From contig NZ_JAFIQT010000004.1 in NCBI RefSeq assembly GCF_017355935.1, positions 1-64,000 of the forward strand: a stretch of DNA of 64,000 nt. The letters are read 5' to 3'. Positions 1-8,183 of the stretch are shown here, piece after piece; position 1 is the first letter of the stretch; each line of letters opens with the position of its first letter. Both the position numbers and the translations under genes were made by a program. The stretch comes from Telluribacter humicola (GTDB lineage: Bacteria > Bacteroidota > Bacteroidia > Cytophagales > Spirosomataceae). The notes beneath the pieces are model-generated. The model saw nothing but the letters and a program-made list of their open reading frames with translations. It was not told where the DNA came from and did no database searches.

Positions 1-1
1 A

Positions 2-754
2 TACAGTGATATTTACAGTGTTTCTACTACAACCACAGGGTGGCTCAGTTTACTCCGAAATGGGTGGCTCAATTTCACCGGAATTTACATCATAGCGAAT
101 GTACTGGTGGAAAACCGTCAGTCGGAGCCTTTTGTGCAGCAGGTGCGCCAGCTAAACCCAGAGTTGGTACTGGTCATGGAAGTGGACCAATGGTGGGTTG
201 ATCAACTAAAAGTCCTGAAAACGTCGTACCCCTACGTAGTAGAGTACCCTTTGGACAATGCCTATGGCATGGCCCTGTATTCTAAACTGCCACTGGAAGA
301 ACCTAACGTTGCTTTTTTAGATGATGAGCAGATTCCTTCTATTCACACCAAGGTCATTATGCCGGCTACCCGTAACTTTATGTTTCACGGGGTGCATCCG
401 GTAGCTCCGGTACCGAGTGATAAATATCCGGATGGAAAGGGGGAGAAAGAGGTAAGTCTTTTGAAAGTAGGGGACATGGTGGCCAAAGAGAGACGTCCAT
501 CCGTCGTAGCGGGTGATTTCAATGACGTGTCCTGGTCAAGAACCTCAAGGCTGTTTGGTGACCGGGGCAGACTCTATAACATTAGGCTTGGCCGGGGCCT
601 GTTCAACTCTTTTGATGCCAACTCCTACATAGAGCGCTGGCCCCTGGACCATATATTTGTGACCCGGGATTTTACAGTAGTAGAGCTTCAACGTTTACCT
701 TATATCTACTCCGACCACTTCCCAATTTATGTCCGCCTAGCTTTGCAACAGTAG
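2..754 (+). CDS. endonuclease/exonuclease/phosphatase family protein, 5'-truncated
   Basis: The protein carries the core motifs of the EEP (DNase I-like) hydrolase fold: NVLVENRQ near the start, metal-binding Glu in VMEVD, AGDFND, WPLDHIFV and a C-terminal SDHFP. These enzymes cleave phosphodiester or phosphomonoester bonds with Mg2+. The frame is open from base 2, and a GTG at 107 lies inside the conserved first strand, so it is not a good start. Relatives of this subtype normally begin with membrane segments, which are absent here. The first 35 codons (GWLSLLRNGWLN...) instead translate a tandem DNA repeat that looks like an insertion-sequence end. I infer that the gene was cut by an IS and only the catalytic domain remains. 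The substrate is unknown. Confidence 0.75.
   Translation, partial: YSDIYSVSTTTTGWLSLLRNGWLNFTGIYIIANVLVENRQSEPFVQQVRQLNPELVLVMEVDQWWVDQLKVLKTSYPYVVEYPLDNAYGMALYSKLPLEEPNVAFLDDEQIPSIHTKVIMPATRNFMFHGVHPVAPVPSDKYPDGKGEKEVSLLKVGDMVAKERRPSVVAGDFNDVSWSRTSRLFGDRGRLYNIRLGRGLFNSFDANSYIERWPLDHIFVTRDFTVVELQRLPYIYSDHFPIYVRLALQQ
38..85. repeat. two tandem 24-bp imperfect repeats, possible IS21-family end
   Basis: Positions 38-61 and 62-85 are imperfect direct repeats, both starting GGGTGGCTCA(G/A)TTT and containing a CCGNAAT-like core. Multiple short terminal repeats are typical of IS21-family ends, and they fall where the EEP gene loses its N-terminus. No transposase gene is visible because the window starts here. 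The IS assignment is inference. Confidence 0.4.
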
Positions 755-836
755 ATACGCATGCAGTACATGAAGTGCCTTTGGTGCAGAATAGGGCGTA
801 GCACCTGTTGCGCGTCGGATTGAAATAGCCGGTTGA

Positions 837-2186
837 TTAGCGGGCAATGATTTCCTGGTAGAGCCCCTGAGCTTTTGCAACCATTTCGGCATCTTCTTCA
901 ACTCTTCTAATTCCATTCATAACGCTGCGGGCTTTTCGCTGTAGGGCTTCTTTGAAAGAAGGGTCCTTAATGAGCCGCAGTGCCTTTTGGATGTTCACCA
1001 GGATTTCTATGGACACATTTGTATTTGATAAGGCATATACCTGAATCTGATCAAAGCAAGAACTTACGATTCCCTGGTAGTTGTAGCTTTTCTTGATGAT
1101 CCGAAGACGTTGCTGACTGTCATATTCGACCACCGCGGGAAACTGCTTACGAGCCAGTATAGACAGAGTAGCTCCTAGGTAGGATAGACAGGTAATGGCC
1201 GTATGAGGATCGTTGATACCGGGTGATAAGGCCCGAACGGCTACTTCTACTATTTGCCTGATTGGAAATTCAATTTCCTGCACAGAGGTTCGGTGTGTGC
1301 CTATAACAAAGAAGTTTAGTAGTTCTGATTCATCCTTTGACTGTACCCCCTGATAGTATAGCTCTGACACCGGCTCGTAGACCGCTATAAAATCGCCCAC
1401 ATGTACAAGTACATGTACAACAAGGCTTTTTTGTTCGGCCCACTGAACTAGACTCTTAAAATCAATGGTCTGGATATACCCTGTTTTTGCTGATTCTATC
1501 AGGCTTTTTTTGGTAAAACTTTGCTGCATCCGGATGAGTGCCTCATGCTGGGTGGTAGGATCAATCTCTTCGTTAGCATCCACCATAAAATCTTCAACGG
1601 CGGCCTGCAAATCTTTGAATGACGAAACAATGACACTTTCGGCTTGTATGGAGGAGGCCATGTGATGGATAAAGTAGATCAACACGCCCAGGCTCAGAAT
1701 GGAAAGCAGAAAGCCAAAGACAACGGAAATCTTAGGAACAAACTCATCTTCATCTGATCCTCTTATCACCAGCAGTACCAGCAGCGCATAACAGAAGGTA
1801 GCGATGAAGGTGCCAATCACAACCTGATTTCCCCTGTCAGCAATAAAATTGCGTAGCAGACGGGGACCAAACTGACTGGAAGCCATTGTCAAAGCAACCA
1901 AGGTAATAGAAAAAGTTACTCCTGCAATGTTAACCATGGACGCTGCGATGGTAGAAAGCACCGATCGGGCTCCTTCCCGGTTTCCTCCGTAGAGAAACCA
2001 GTCAAAAGGCAGTTCACTATAATGTACCTGCTGATCCACTTTCAGTAAAGCATAAGCAAGAAGAAGGGAGCCCAGCGTCATCAGCGAAGGGATGAACCAC
2101 AGGCCCGTTACGATCTTATGCCACAGTAGGTGGAAGCGGTTAAACAGACTACTTCGTGTTACGTCCCTTTTGTTAGCTTTCTCCAT
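837..2186 (-). CDS. DUF2254 family membrane protein
   Basis: The 449-residue protein matches the DUF2254 layout. It has a membrane segment near residues 30-50, the conserved stretch STIAASMVNIAGVTFSITLV around residues 78-97, ASSQFGPRLLRNF just after it, two more hydrophobic spans up to about residue 175, and a long soluble C-terminal half with a conserved RALSPGINDPHTA motif near residue 315. The start is the ATG followed by EKANKRD, and the length is normal for the family. The function is not established; the family is regarded as an integral membrane protein of unknown role. The gene stands alone, convergent with the EEP fragment. Confidence 0.85.
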   Translation of the reverse strand: MEKANKRDVTRSSLFNRFHLLWHKIVTGLWFIPSLMTLGSLLLAYALLKVDQQVHYSELPFDWFLYGGNREGARSVLSTIAASMVNIAGVTFSITLVALTMASSQFGPRLLRNFIADRGNQVVIGTFIATFCYALLVLLVIRGSDEDEFVPKISVVFGFLLSILSLGVLIYFIHHMASSIQAESVIVSSFKDLQAAVEDFMVDANEEIDPTTQHEALIRMQQSFTKKSLIESAKTGYIQTIDFKSLVQWAEQKSLVVHVLVHVGDFIAVYEPVSELYYQGVQSKDESELLNFFVIGTHRTSVQEIEFPIRQIVEVAVRALSPGINDPHTAITCLSYLGATLSILARKQFPAVVEYDSQQRLRIIKKSYNYQGIVSSCFDQIQVYALSNTNVSIEILVNIQKALRLIKDPSFKEALQRKARSVMNGIRRVEEDAEMVAKAQGLYQEIIAR

Positions 2187-2661
2187 AAAAAACTTTATCT
2201 CAGGTACAGATAGTTGGATAAATTATGGTGGGCAGTGCTACTATACACAGACAGAAGCCGATTTGGCTACTGCTGTAGGTAAAACCGTATTACTGAGATG
2301 AAGTACATAATCTGCTATTTTAGAACGTCCAGCTATAGGAATTGTTTTGGTATATGCTTGCCCCCGCTGTCATTGTAAGGCCAGCATGCGGAGTTAGAAA
2401 AAAACGATCTGTCAGGTGCAGAAGTGAGATCTGCAGCGATTTTTGTACAGCATCTATTGTAGTGTTTTGTCCTGATAGTAGTTTACAACTTATGATTCTA
2501 CTTCCGATAAATCCATTCTTTCGGCATCGACATGTTTAGTGGCGCACTGAGTACATTGGTGTTTTCACTGTTCTATAAGCGATACTATGTAACCTGAGGG
2601 TAAGTATCGTTAAGGATAGCACCTTCCACAGTACTATGCGAGATGAAAATATTTCGACCAT
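2187..2661. other. intergenic, no gene; holds one degenerate repeat copy
   Basis: No convincing coding sequence is seen here. Positions about 2455-2517 resemble two better copies near 43.3 and 45.8 kb. The 20 bases 2498-2517 are identical to 45908-45927. Confidence 0.5.
2455..2517 (-). repeat. degenerate coding repeat, copy 1 of 3
   Basis: The minus strand reads VNYYQDKTLQ-stop-MLYK. This aligns with VDFYQDETLIYRIYS at about 43.4 kb and VDFHQDGTLIYRIYG at about 45.9 kb. It looks like a decayed fragment of a duplicated gene of unknown function. Confidence 0.4.
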
Positions 2662-2696
2662 AAAGTTGGCAAATTGCCAACTTTTAACTAGATTTG
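2662..2696 (+). promoter_or_regulatory. higBA promoter with overlapping operator palindrome
   Basis: TAGATTTG at 2689-2696 fits the Bacteroidota -7 consensus TANNTTTG. A TTG at 2666-2668 lies 20 bases upstream in the -33 position. The -33 element sits inside a perfect inverted repeat, AAAGTTGGC (2662-2670), 5-base loop, GCCAACTTT (2676-2684). This is the expected place for autorepression by the HigA antitoxin. The inferred leader is about 95 nt. Confidence 0.65.
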
Positions 2697-2799
2697 TACC
2701 GGGTTCTATAAAAGTGCTCTTTTGCTCTTATTGATAATATATAACTCTTGATGCTTATGGACAAGCAATGTTTTAAAAGTCCAAAACATCATTTTAGAA

Positions 2800-3093
2800 A
2801 TGATTATTGTTTACGCCCGCAAGCTGGATCAGTTTGCTCAGAAGCATGCAGATGCTGGTAAAAGTTTAACAGCTTGGAAAACGGTTGTTAAAAGGTCTAA
2901 CTGGAAAAAAGGAGCAGATGTCTTAGAGGATTTTCCGAAAGCGTCTATAATTCCAGGAAGCCGCGCCAGATTTAAAATTGTTGGTAATAAATATCGTCTG
3001 ATCGTGGAGATCAATTATGATGACGGAATTGTAGAAGTAAGATTTATAGGGACTCACGCCGAATATGATAAGGTTGATGCTTCAACTGTTTGA
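2800..3093 (+). CDS. higB: HigB-type toxin, type II toxin-antitoxin system
   Basis: This 97-residue protein has the HigB toxin pattern of the RelE-like mRNA interferase superfamily: an N-terminal helix with [14 protein letters not shown], the motif [22 protein letters not shown] near residues 61-82, and a final [13 protein letters not shown]. The IGTHxxYD ending is characteristic of the HigB_toxin family. Such toxins cut mRNA on the ribosome. It lies 24 nt upstream of the antitoxin gene, in the toxin-first order usual for higBA. A promoter with an operator-like palindrome lies about 100 nt upstream. Confidence 0.9.
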   Translation: MIIVYARKLDQFAQKHADAGKSLTAWKTVVKRSNWKKGADVLEDFPKASIIPGSRARFKIVGNKYRLIVEINYDDGIVEVRFIGTHAEYDKVDASTV

Positions 3094-3117
3094 TCGTCGG
3101 TAGCTATACATAAATAT

Positions 3118-3498
3118 ATGAAAAACTTAAAATCAGACTGGTTCCTAATTGAGACTGAGCAGGATTATGATGCTGCTCTAGCTCGCTATGAAGAAGTTAA
3201 GTATGCAGAGAGAGGTACGTCTGAACATAAGGAAAAACTTTTGTTGGCGCATCTGATTTCCAACTTTGAAGAAAGGACAAGTGAACTGCCGGAAGTTGAT
3301 CCTGTGGAGTTAATCAAAATCCGAATGAAAGATTTTGGCTACAAGCCTATCGATCTCGCCAATGAATATGGTGACAAAGGCACCATTAGCAAAGTGTTGA
3401 ATTATAAGCAGGCTCTTTCATTGACCATGATTCGCAAGTTCAGCAGGTTATTACACATTCCAGCAGATGCTCTAATTGCTGAATATGAATTAAGATAA
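3118..3498 (+). CDS. higA: HigA-type antitoxin, HTH protein
   Basis: The 126-residue protein follows higB. The N-terminal half (LIETEQDYDAALARYEEV) is typical of HigA antitoxins paired with short HigB proteins. The C-terminal half, about residues 65-126, is an Xre-like helix-turn-helix: YKPIDLANEYGDKGTISKVLN contains helices 2 and 3, followed by LTMIRKFSRLLHIPADALI. It should neutralise HigB and bind the palindrome at 2662-2684. The module abuts an IS scar starting at 3584, a common place for such systems. Confidence 0.9.
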   Translation: MKNLKSDWFLIETEQDYDAALARYEEVKYAERGTSEHKEKLLLAHLISNFEERTSELPEVDPVELIKIRMKDFGYKPIDLANEYGDKGTISKVLNYKQALSLTMIRKFSRLLHIPADALIAEYELR

Positions 3499-3583
3499 TA
3501 GCTTTTTTGAACTAGAATGTGGCATAAGTATGGCCTTCAATACTCCTCCGTTTGAACTTGCTCTTATGCACTTTTCTCAGATC

Positions 3584-3803
3584 GGTAGTGGTAAATATTA
3601 AGGTGATTTGGATTTGTTGTAGTAGTTGATAAAGTTGAGGATTCGCCCAAAGTGACTGTCATCTGTTTTGGCAAAAGCTAATGTTTTTCTGGTTAGATGA
3701 GGCTGGCGCTGCCTGAGCGTATTGCGGCCCGCCGCTGCGGTTGAAGCGCTCTATATGAGCGGTGCCACCTGCTTTTTTGGTAGTGTCTATCCGCAGGAAT
3801 GAC
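3584..3803 (-). mobile_element. IS1-family fragment (3' part of transposase)
   Basis: The fragment starts at the IS1 terminal sequence GGTAGTGGTAAATATTAAGG (3584) and contains the last third of the InsB transposase on the minus strand. It matches the intact copy at 38632-39395 from the VIPPDRHYQKAGG region to NFINYYNKSKSP. It is cut off at 3803, where it joins an IS3 remnant. It also has one extra A in an A run (before GCAGG) and one 16-nt hairpin element. It is not functional. Confidence 0.85.
3724..3739 (-). repeat. 16-nt hairpin element A, in IS1 transposase
   Basis: On the gene strand it reads CGCA GCGG CGGG CCGC: leader, stem, loop, stem. Compared with the intact IS1 copy (IERFNNTLRQR, about 38.78 kb), exactly 16 nt are added between the two Asn codons next to the catalytic-Glu motif. 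Element D occupies the same site in another IS1 copy. Confidence 0.85.
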
Positions 3804-3939
3804 CGCTATTGATGATTTCCGGCTTGCCATGTCGGGATACTGTTGCCTGCAAAAGCTCAGTCTGTGTTTCTTTTTCCAGGCTATTGGATAGCTGCCAGCC
3901 GACGATATAGCGGCTGTATAAATCCATAATGGCCGTCAG

Positions 3940-3955
3940 CCGGGTCGCCGGTGAG
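3940..3955 (-). repeat. 16-nt hairpin element B, in IS3 orfB
   Basis: On the gene strand it reads CTCA CCGG CGAC CCGG. It lies between MKHGFMY and LTAIMDLYSR, just before the second catalytic Asp. Taking out these 16 nt gives TAT-CTG-ACG-GCC and rejoins the frame. It differs from element I at 42504 by one base. Confidence 0.85.
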
Positions 3956-4255
3956 ATACATAAATCCATGTTTCATAGGCACATAGCTGATATCCAAGGC
4001 CCATACCTGATTGGGACGGCAGATTTCAAGGTTTCTAAGCAAATATGGATGAATGTATTTCGCTTTCCCTAGACGACTAAGGTTACGTTTGGGGTAAATC
4101 GGCTCAATGGCCATTTTCCGTAGCAACCGACGAATGCGTTTGACATTGTAGTTCATCCCTTTTTCTGCCAGCTCATCTTGCATACCCAGTACGCCTAAAG
4201 TTGGATCAGACAAGAATAGTTTGTCCATCATTTCCATCAGCCTCAGGTTCTCTTC

Positions 4256-4271
4256 CGCTTCGGCGTACCGA
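4256..4271 (+). repeat. 16-nt hairpin element J, in IS3 orfB (antisense)
   Basis: On the plus strand it reads CGCT TCGG CGTA CCGA. It lies in antisense orientation to orfB. Its outer stem pair is T-A instead of G-C or C-G, so pairing is kept. Removing it restores P-T-G-E-K-E-E-N-L-R-L-M. Confidence 0.75.
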
Positions 4272-4381
4272 TTTTTCACCAGTAGGCCTATAATACAGTT
4301 GACTGTGGTTAATGTTCAGAATCTGCGCTTGCCGACGAATGCTTAGTGGATGACTATTGTCGATCAATGCCATACGCTCCT

Positions 4382-4694
4382 TCATAGACCGGCTTTTTTC
4401 AAGTTTTTTTTTAAATAGTCGTTCTCTACTTGAAGCTGACCGATCTGCTTAAAAAGATTGTCAACGTCAACAGAATCCTCTTCTTTTGAGGATTCATCTC
4501 CGAATGCCTTTTCTGCGCGTTCCAGAAATTCACGCTTCCAGGCCGATACCTGGGTTGGCCGGGTGGCCGGTGCCATGAATTTCAAATCGGGTGGCCAGTT
4601 CGCTCAATGATTCCCGCTCTTTCAAGGCCTCAACAGCCACCATTGCCTTAAATTTCGCTGTAAATTTCCTCCGGCTTTGTTTCATCTTCTTCAT
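4382..4694 (-). pseudogene. IS3 orfA (helix-turn-helix), broken
   Basis: The start region reads MKKMKQSRRKFTAKFKAMV and continues ALKERESLSELATRFEIH, the N-terminal HTH of IS3 OrfA proteins. It is interrupted by a 16-nt hairpin element (4559-4574). In another frame it resumes with PTQVSAWKREFLERAEKAFG and a coiled-coil tail IGQLQVENDYLKKNLKKAGL. In the intact family FEIHPTQVSAWKREFL is continuous, so the 16 nt account exactly for the break. Confidence 0.8.
4559..4574 (-). repeat. 16-nt hairpin element C, in IS3 orfA
   Basis: On the gene strand it reads GGCA CCGG CCAC CCGG. It splits FEIH and PTQVSAW in the HTH region. It differs from element H in a serine recombinase at 37161 by a single leader base. 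Confidence 0.85.
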
Positions 4695-4752
4695 CGGTTT
4701 TATGTCAAGTTACTAAACTTAACCGATGGCCTCAAATTTGGGGAGTATTACA

Positions 4753-5028
4753 GGCTTGGCGCTCTCCCCTTATCCCTTCCAAATATGACCTTTCCCAAAA
4801 CAGGTTCTGTTTAACATAAGAGAGCTAATAGAACAGGCTGTGAAGTGTGCAATTTACAACTGATTCGAGTTGATATAGATTAATGATACTAGAACAACCT
4901 TAAAGCTATAACTGCTAGCACATACCAACTCTGAAGGCTGGCAAATAATTCAGTTTTCTTTTGCCTCCCAGGGTCATTGTTAGGAAAAATCTGGATTGCT
5001 CCTTTATTTGCAACAAATACGTGGCAGC
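4753..5028. other. intergenic, upstream of rhaT
   Basis: AT-rich sequence between the IS3 end and the rhaT start. I see no gene and no clear promoter motif. Confidence 0.4.
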
Positions 5029-6081
5029 ATGCAAGCTCTATTAGGGATAATTTATCATACTATTGGTGGTGGCTTTTCGGGCAGTTTCTATATGCCTTTC
5101 AATAAGGTCAAAGGCTGGTCCTGGGAGAGTTTCTGGATCATCGGTGGCCTTTTTTCCTGGCTTATTATGCCTCCACTGGCAGCTTACTTAACCATTCCTG
5201 ATTTTACTAGTATCATTGACTCTGCCTCTTTTAAGGTTAAATCCATTACATTCTTTATGGGTTTGCTTTGGGGTATTGGTGGTCTAACCTACGGATTGGG
5301 CGTCCGCTACCTAGGTATGTCGCTAGGGAATTCTGTGGTCTTAGGCTTCTGCTCGGCATTTGGTGCCTTGGTACCATCCATATATTATGATTTTAATCCT
5401 GAAAGGGGAAAAGCCTCTTTTACTGAAATGCTGCGGTCAGGTGGAGGCCAATTAGTGTTGCTTGGGGTACTTGTCTGTATACTGGGAATTGCTATTTCTG
5501 GCAAAGCCGGCATGATGAAAGAACAGGAGCTTTCCGATGAAGCAAAGAAAGCCAGTGTAAAAGAATTCAGTCTAACAAAAGGATTGGTTATTGCTATTTT
5601 CTCCGGTATTTTGAGTGCCTTTTTCAATTTTGGCATTGAGGCAGGGAAACCACTGGCTGATCAGGCCGTTGTGCAAGGAGGTAATCCGCTGTTTCAGAAC
5701 AATGTTACCTATGTCGTGCTGCTCTGGGGGGGACTGACCACTAACTTTGTATGGTGTATGTATTTAAATGCAAGGAATAAAACGTTTGGTGACTATACCA
5801 ACCGCAACACTCCAATTGCGTCAAACGTCTTGTTTGCGGGTATAGCCGGTTCCATGTGGTTTTTACAGTTTTTCTTTTATGGGATGGGCGAGAGCAAACT
5901 TGGAAATGGGGCCAGTTCCTGGATTACCCATATGGCAACTATTATTCTGACGGCTAATTTTTGGGGCCTTTACCTTAAGGAGTGGGCGGGTGTTTCAACC
6001 AGAACCTTTAAAACATTTGTTGCTGGAATCGTTGTCATTCTGCTTTCCATTGTATTAGTGGGAATCGGCAATTCTTTATAA
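5029..6081 (+). CDS. rhaT: L-rhamnose/proton symporter RhaT family
   Basis: This is a ten-helix membrane protein of the RhaT family (drug/metabolite transporter superfamily). It has the family start MQALLGIIYHTIGGGFSGSFYMPF, where small residues precede a conserved xxPF/Y motif. It also has the internal GLLWGIGGLTYGLGVRYLG repeat and the late NRNTPIASNVLFAGIAGSMW segment. I place the start at 5029 (MQALL), where family members begin, rather than at the upstream ATG at 4996, which would add eleven atypical residues. It should import L-rhamnose or a related deoxysugar with protons. No rhamnose catabolic genes are adjacent, so the substrate is inferred from family only. Confidence 0.85.
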   Translation: MQALLGIIYHTIGGGFSGSFYMPFNKVKGWSWESFWIIGGLFSWLIMPPLAAYLTIPDFTSIIDSASFKVKSITFFMGLLWGIGGLTYGLGVRYLGMSLGNSVVLGFCSAFGALVPSIYYDFNPERGKASFTEMLRSGGGQLVLLGVLVCILGIAISGKAGMMKEQELSDEAKKASVKEFSLTKGLVIAIFSGILSAFFNFGIEAGKPLADQAVVQGGNPLFQNNVTYVVLLWGGLTTNFVWCMYLNARNKTFGDYTNRNTPIASNVLFAGIAGSMWFLQFFFYGMGESKLGNGASSWITHMATIILTANFWGLYLKEWAGVSTRTFKTFVAGIVVILLSIVLVGIGNSL

Positions 6082-6178
6082 GTCATTTATTTAGGAAGAT
6101 ACGTAATAGGACTCTCAAAGTAGCTTAGGCTGCCAGGGGATATGAAAGAATTTTAGACTAAACATAGCTGCTTTTCTC

Positions 6179-6490
6179 ATGGAAGCCCCACATTCCCAAT
6201 ACCCACACGAAGTCATTAACAGTCCTTCGTTCCGTCAGTTGGTGCGCCGCCGCTGGGCTGTTTCTATGGTACTCACGCTGGCCATGCTTACCGTGTATTT
6301 TGGATTTCTGTTAGTGGTTGCCTTTAACAAGTCCTTCCTGGCGCAGATGGTTGGTAAGAACCTTACTCTAGCCATTCCGGTTGGATTAGGGATTATTCTC
6401 TTTGCCTGGATTCTGACCGGTGTTTATGTATACTGGGCCAACAACCAGTATGACCAGGAGGTTGCAAAGCTCAAAGCCAAACTAAAGTAA
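6179..6490 (+). CDS. DUF485 small membrane protein (YjcH-like)
   Basis: The 103-residue protein has two hydrophobic segments (about 30-52 and 65-88) and the DUF485 signature SPSFRQLVRRRWAVSMVLT followed by LTLAIPVGLGIILFAWILTGVYVYWAN. DUF485 proteins nearly always precede an acetate/solute:sodium symporter, as here with 39 nt to the next gene. The probable role is an accessory subunit or assembly factor for the symporter, by association. Confidence 0.85.
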   Translation: MEAPHSQYPHEVINSPSFRQLVRRRWAVSMVLTLAMLTVYFGFLLVVAFNKSFLAQMVGKNLTLAIPVGLGIILFAWILTGVYVYWANNQYDQEVAKLKAKLK

Positions 6491-6529
6491 AGTATCTTCT
6501 CTTCAAGCTCTCAACCGCTCATAACGCAC

Positions 6530-8101
6530 ATGGCTTTTGCCTCCCCATTACTCCAAGTGGCCCCTGCTTCTACCTTAGGCACCGCTAACCCCATTTCCAT
6601 TGGCATGTTCTTTCTTTTTGTGGCCGTTACCATGTATATTACATACTGGGCTGCCAAGAGGACAAAGACCGGTTCAGAATTCTACGCCGCCGGGCGAAAT
6701 ATCTCGGGATTCCAGAACGGCCTGGCCCTGGCGGGTGACTACATGAGCGCGGCCTCTTTCCTGGGTATTGCGGGCATGGTCGCCACCAAAGGCTATGATG
6801 GTCTCATTTATTCGATTGGGTTTCTGGTGGGCTGGCCGCTGATCATGTTCCTGATAGCAGAGCCCTTGCGTAACCTGGGCAAATATACTTTCGCTGATGT
6901 GGTGGCTTACCGTTTGCGCCAGCGCCCTATCCGGATTGTCTCGTCAGTGGGTTCGCTGTTGACCATTGCCTTTTATCTTATCGCGCAGATGGTGGGTGCC
7001 GGAGGTCTGATCAGGACCTTGTTCGGCTTGCAATATGAAGTAGCCGTCGTTGTAGTAGGCATTGTGATGACGGCTTATGTCCTGTTTGGCGGAATGCTGG
7101 CCACTACCTGGGTGCAAATCATCAAGGCAGTGTTATTGTTGGGCGGGGCTACGGTGCTCGTACTGCTTTCACTAGCCCGGTTCGGGTTTAGTCCAGCCGC
7201 CCTGTTTGATTCTGTAACCTTGCAGTACGGTGAGGAAATGCTCTCACCCGGTGGTTATATTACTAATCCATTTGATGCCCTTTCGCTGGGCCTGGCCCTG
7301 ATGCTGGGTACAGCCGGGCTGCCTCACATTCTGATGCGTTTTTATACTGTACCCGATGCCAAGGCCGCTCGTAAATCGGTGTTTGTGGCCACAGGCTTCA
7401 TCGGGTACTTCTACCTGCTTACATTTTTGATCGGCTTCTCCGCTATGGCTCTGGTGGGTAAAACGCCCATTGAAAACATAGACAAGGGCGGCAACATGGC
7501 AGCTTTGCTTTTAGCAGAGCATACCGGCGGCACTGCTTTCCTGGGCTTCATCGCAGCGGTGGCTTTCGCTACTATTCTGGCCGTTGTGGCCGGACTTACC
7601 TTGTCAGGGGCTTCCAGCATCTCGCATGACCTGTATGTGCACGTGTTCAAAAACGGCATCTCTGATGAGCAGGGCGAAATGAAAGTAGCCAAACGTGCCA
7701 CTATTGCCCTGGGTATTCTTTCTATCGTACTGGGACTGGTGTTTAAAGGACAAAACGTAGCATTTATGGTGGGCCTTGCCTTTTCTATTGCCGCCAGCGC
7801 CAACTTCCCAGCCTTGCTCATGTCCATCATCTGGAAGCGATTCACCACCAGGGGCGCGGTTTGGAGCATTGCTACGGGCGCTATCCTGTCTCTGGTCCTA
7901 ATTGTCCTGAGCCCTACCATCATGGTCGATATCATGGGGCGGGATGAGGCTATTTTCCCGCTTAAAAATCCGGCGCTGGTCTCCATGTCCGGAGCTTTTC
8001 TGATGGGTATAGTAGTGTCACTTTTACAGCCTGAGCCTTCGGCTGCCGCCAAGTTTGAGTCTGAAAAACTCAGGACCTATCTGGGCGTGGGCTCAGAGTA
8101 A
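6530..8101 (+). CDS. actP: cation/acetate symporter, sodium:solute symporter family
   Basis: The 523-residue protein is a sodium:solute symporter of the ActP/MctC branch with about 13 membrane spans. Typical sequences are [20 protein letters not shown] near residue 53, [39 protein letters not shown] near residue 255, and [18 protein letters not shown] near residue 355. It should import acetate or other short monocarboxylates with Na+. It forms a two-gene operon with the DUF485 protein. The transcript ends at the bidirectional terminator at 8141-8176. Confidence 0.88.
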   Translation: MAFASPLLQVAPASTLGTANPISIGMFFLFVAVTMYITYWAAKRTKTGSEFYAAGRNISGFQNGLALAGDYMSAASFLGIAGMVATKGYDGLIYSIGFLVGWPLIMFLIAEPLRNLGKYTFADVVAYRLRQRPIRIVSSVGSLLTIAFYLIAQMVGAGGLIRTLFGLQYEVAVVVVGIVMTAYVLFGGMLATTWVQIIKAVLLLGGATVLVLLSLARFGFSPAALFDSVTLQYGEEMLSPGGYITNPFDALSLGLALMLGTAGLPHILMRFYTVPDAKAARKSVFVATGFIGYFYLLTFLIGFSAMALVGKTPIENIDKGGNMAALLLAEHTGGTAFLGFIAAVAFATILAVVAGLTLSGASSISHDLYVHVFKNGISDEQGEMKVAKRATIALGILSIVLGLVFKGQNVAFMVGLAFSIAASANFPALLMSIIWKRFTTRGAVWSIATGAILSLVLIVLSPTIMVDIMGRDEAIFPLKNPALVSMSGAFLMGIVVSLLQPEPSAAAKFESEKLRTYLGVGSE

Positions 8102-8140
8102 GCACAAACATTTTAAGTAAATACTTTTTGTTGAATAAGC

Positions 8141-8176
8141 TAAAGACCAATCCAGCCGCGGCTGGATTGGTCTTTA
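8141..8176. terminator. bidirectional rho-independent terminator
   Basis: This is a perfect 36-bp palindrome. The left arm starts TAAAGACCAATCCAGCCG and the right arm is its exact complement, with an A/T-rich edge on both sides. It lies between the convergent actP and gapN-like genes and can serve both. Confidence 0.85.
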
Positions 8177-8183
8177 GAAGCTT

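Larger units (their letters stand above)
3804..4385 (-). pseudogene. IS3 orfB transposase (rve integrase), broken
   Basis: The start ATG at 4385 overlaps the orfA stop, as usual in IS3 elements. In order, the parts are MKERMALIDNSHPLSIRRQAQ, then LGMQDELAEKGMNYNVKRIRRLLRKM (HTH_21-like), WALDISYVPM with the first catalytic Asp, and MDLYSRYIVGWQ with the second. The region holding the catalytic Glu is missing. Removing hairpin element J (4256-4271) restores RPTGEKEENLRLM, and removing element B (3940-3955) restores GFMYLTAIMDLYSR. Both interruptions shift the frame. Confidence 0.8.
3804..4752 (-). mobile_element. IS3-family element, 3'-truncated and decayed
   Basis: OrfA and orfB of an IS3-type element lie on the minus strand. 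The 5' end is probably at 4752 (TGTAATACTCCCC read on the minus strand). The 3' end is lost at the junction with the IS1 fragment at 3803/3804, inside the integrase domain after KPEIINS. Three 16-nt hairpin elements interrupt the two genes. Confidence 0.8.

Noticed and set aside
8141-8176. 36-bp perfect palindrome as a mobile-element end
   Set aside because: It sits between two convergent genes with A/T edges and no other IS features. A bidirectional terminator explains it.
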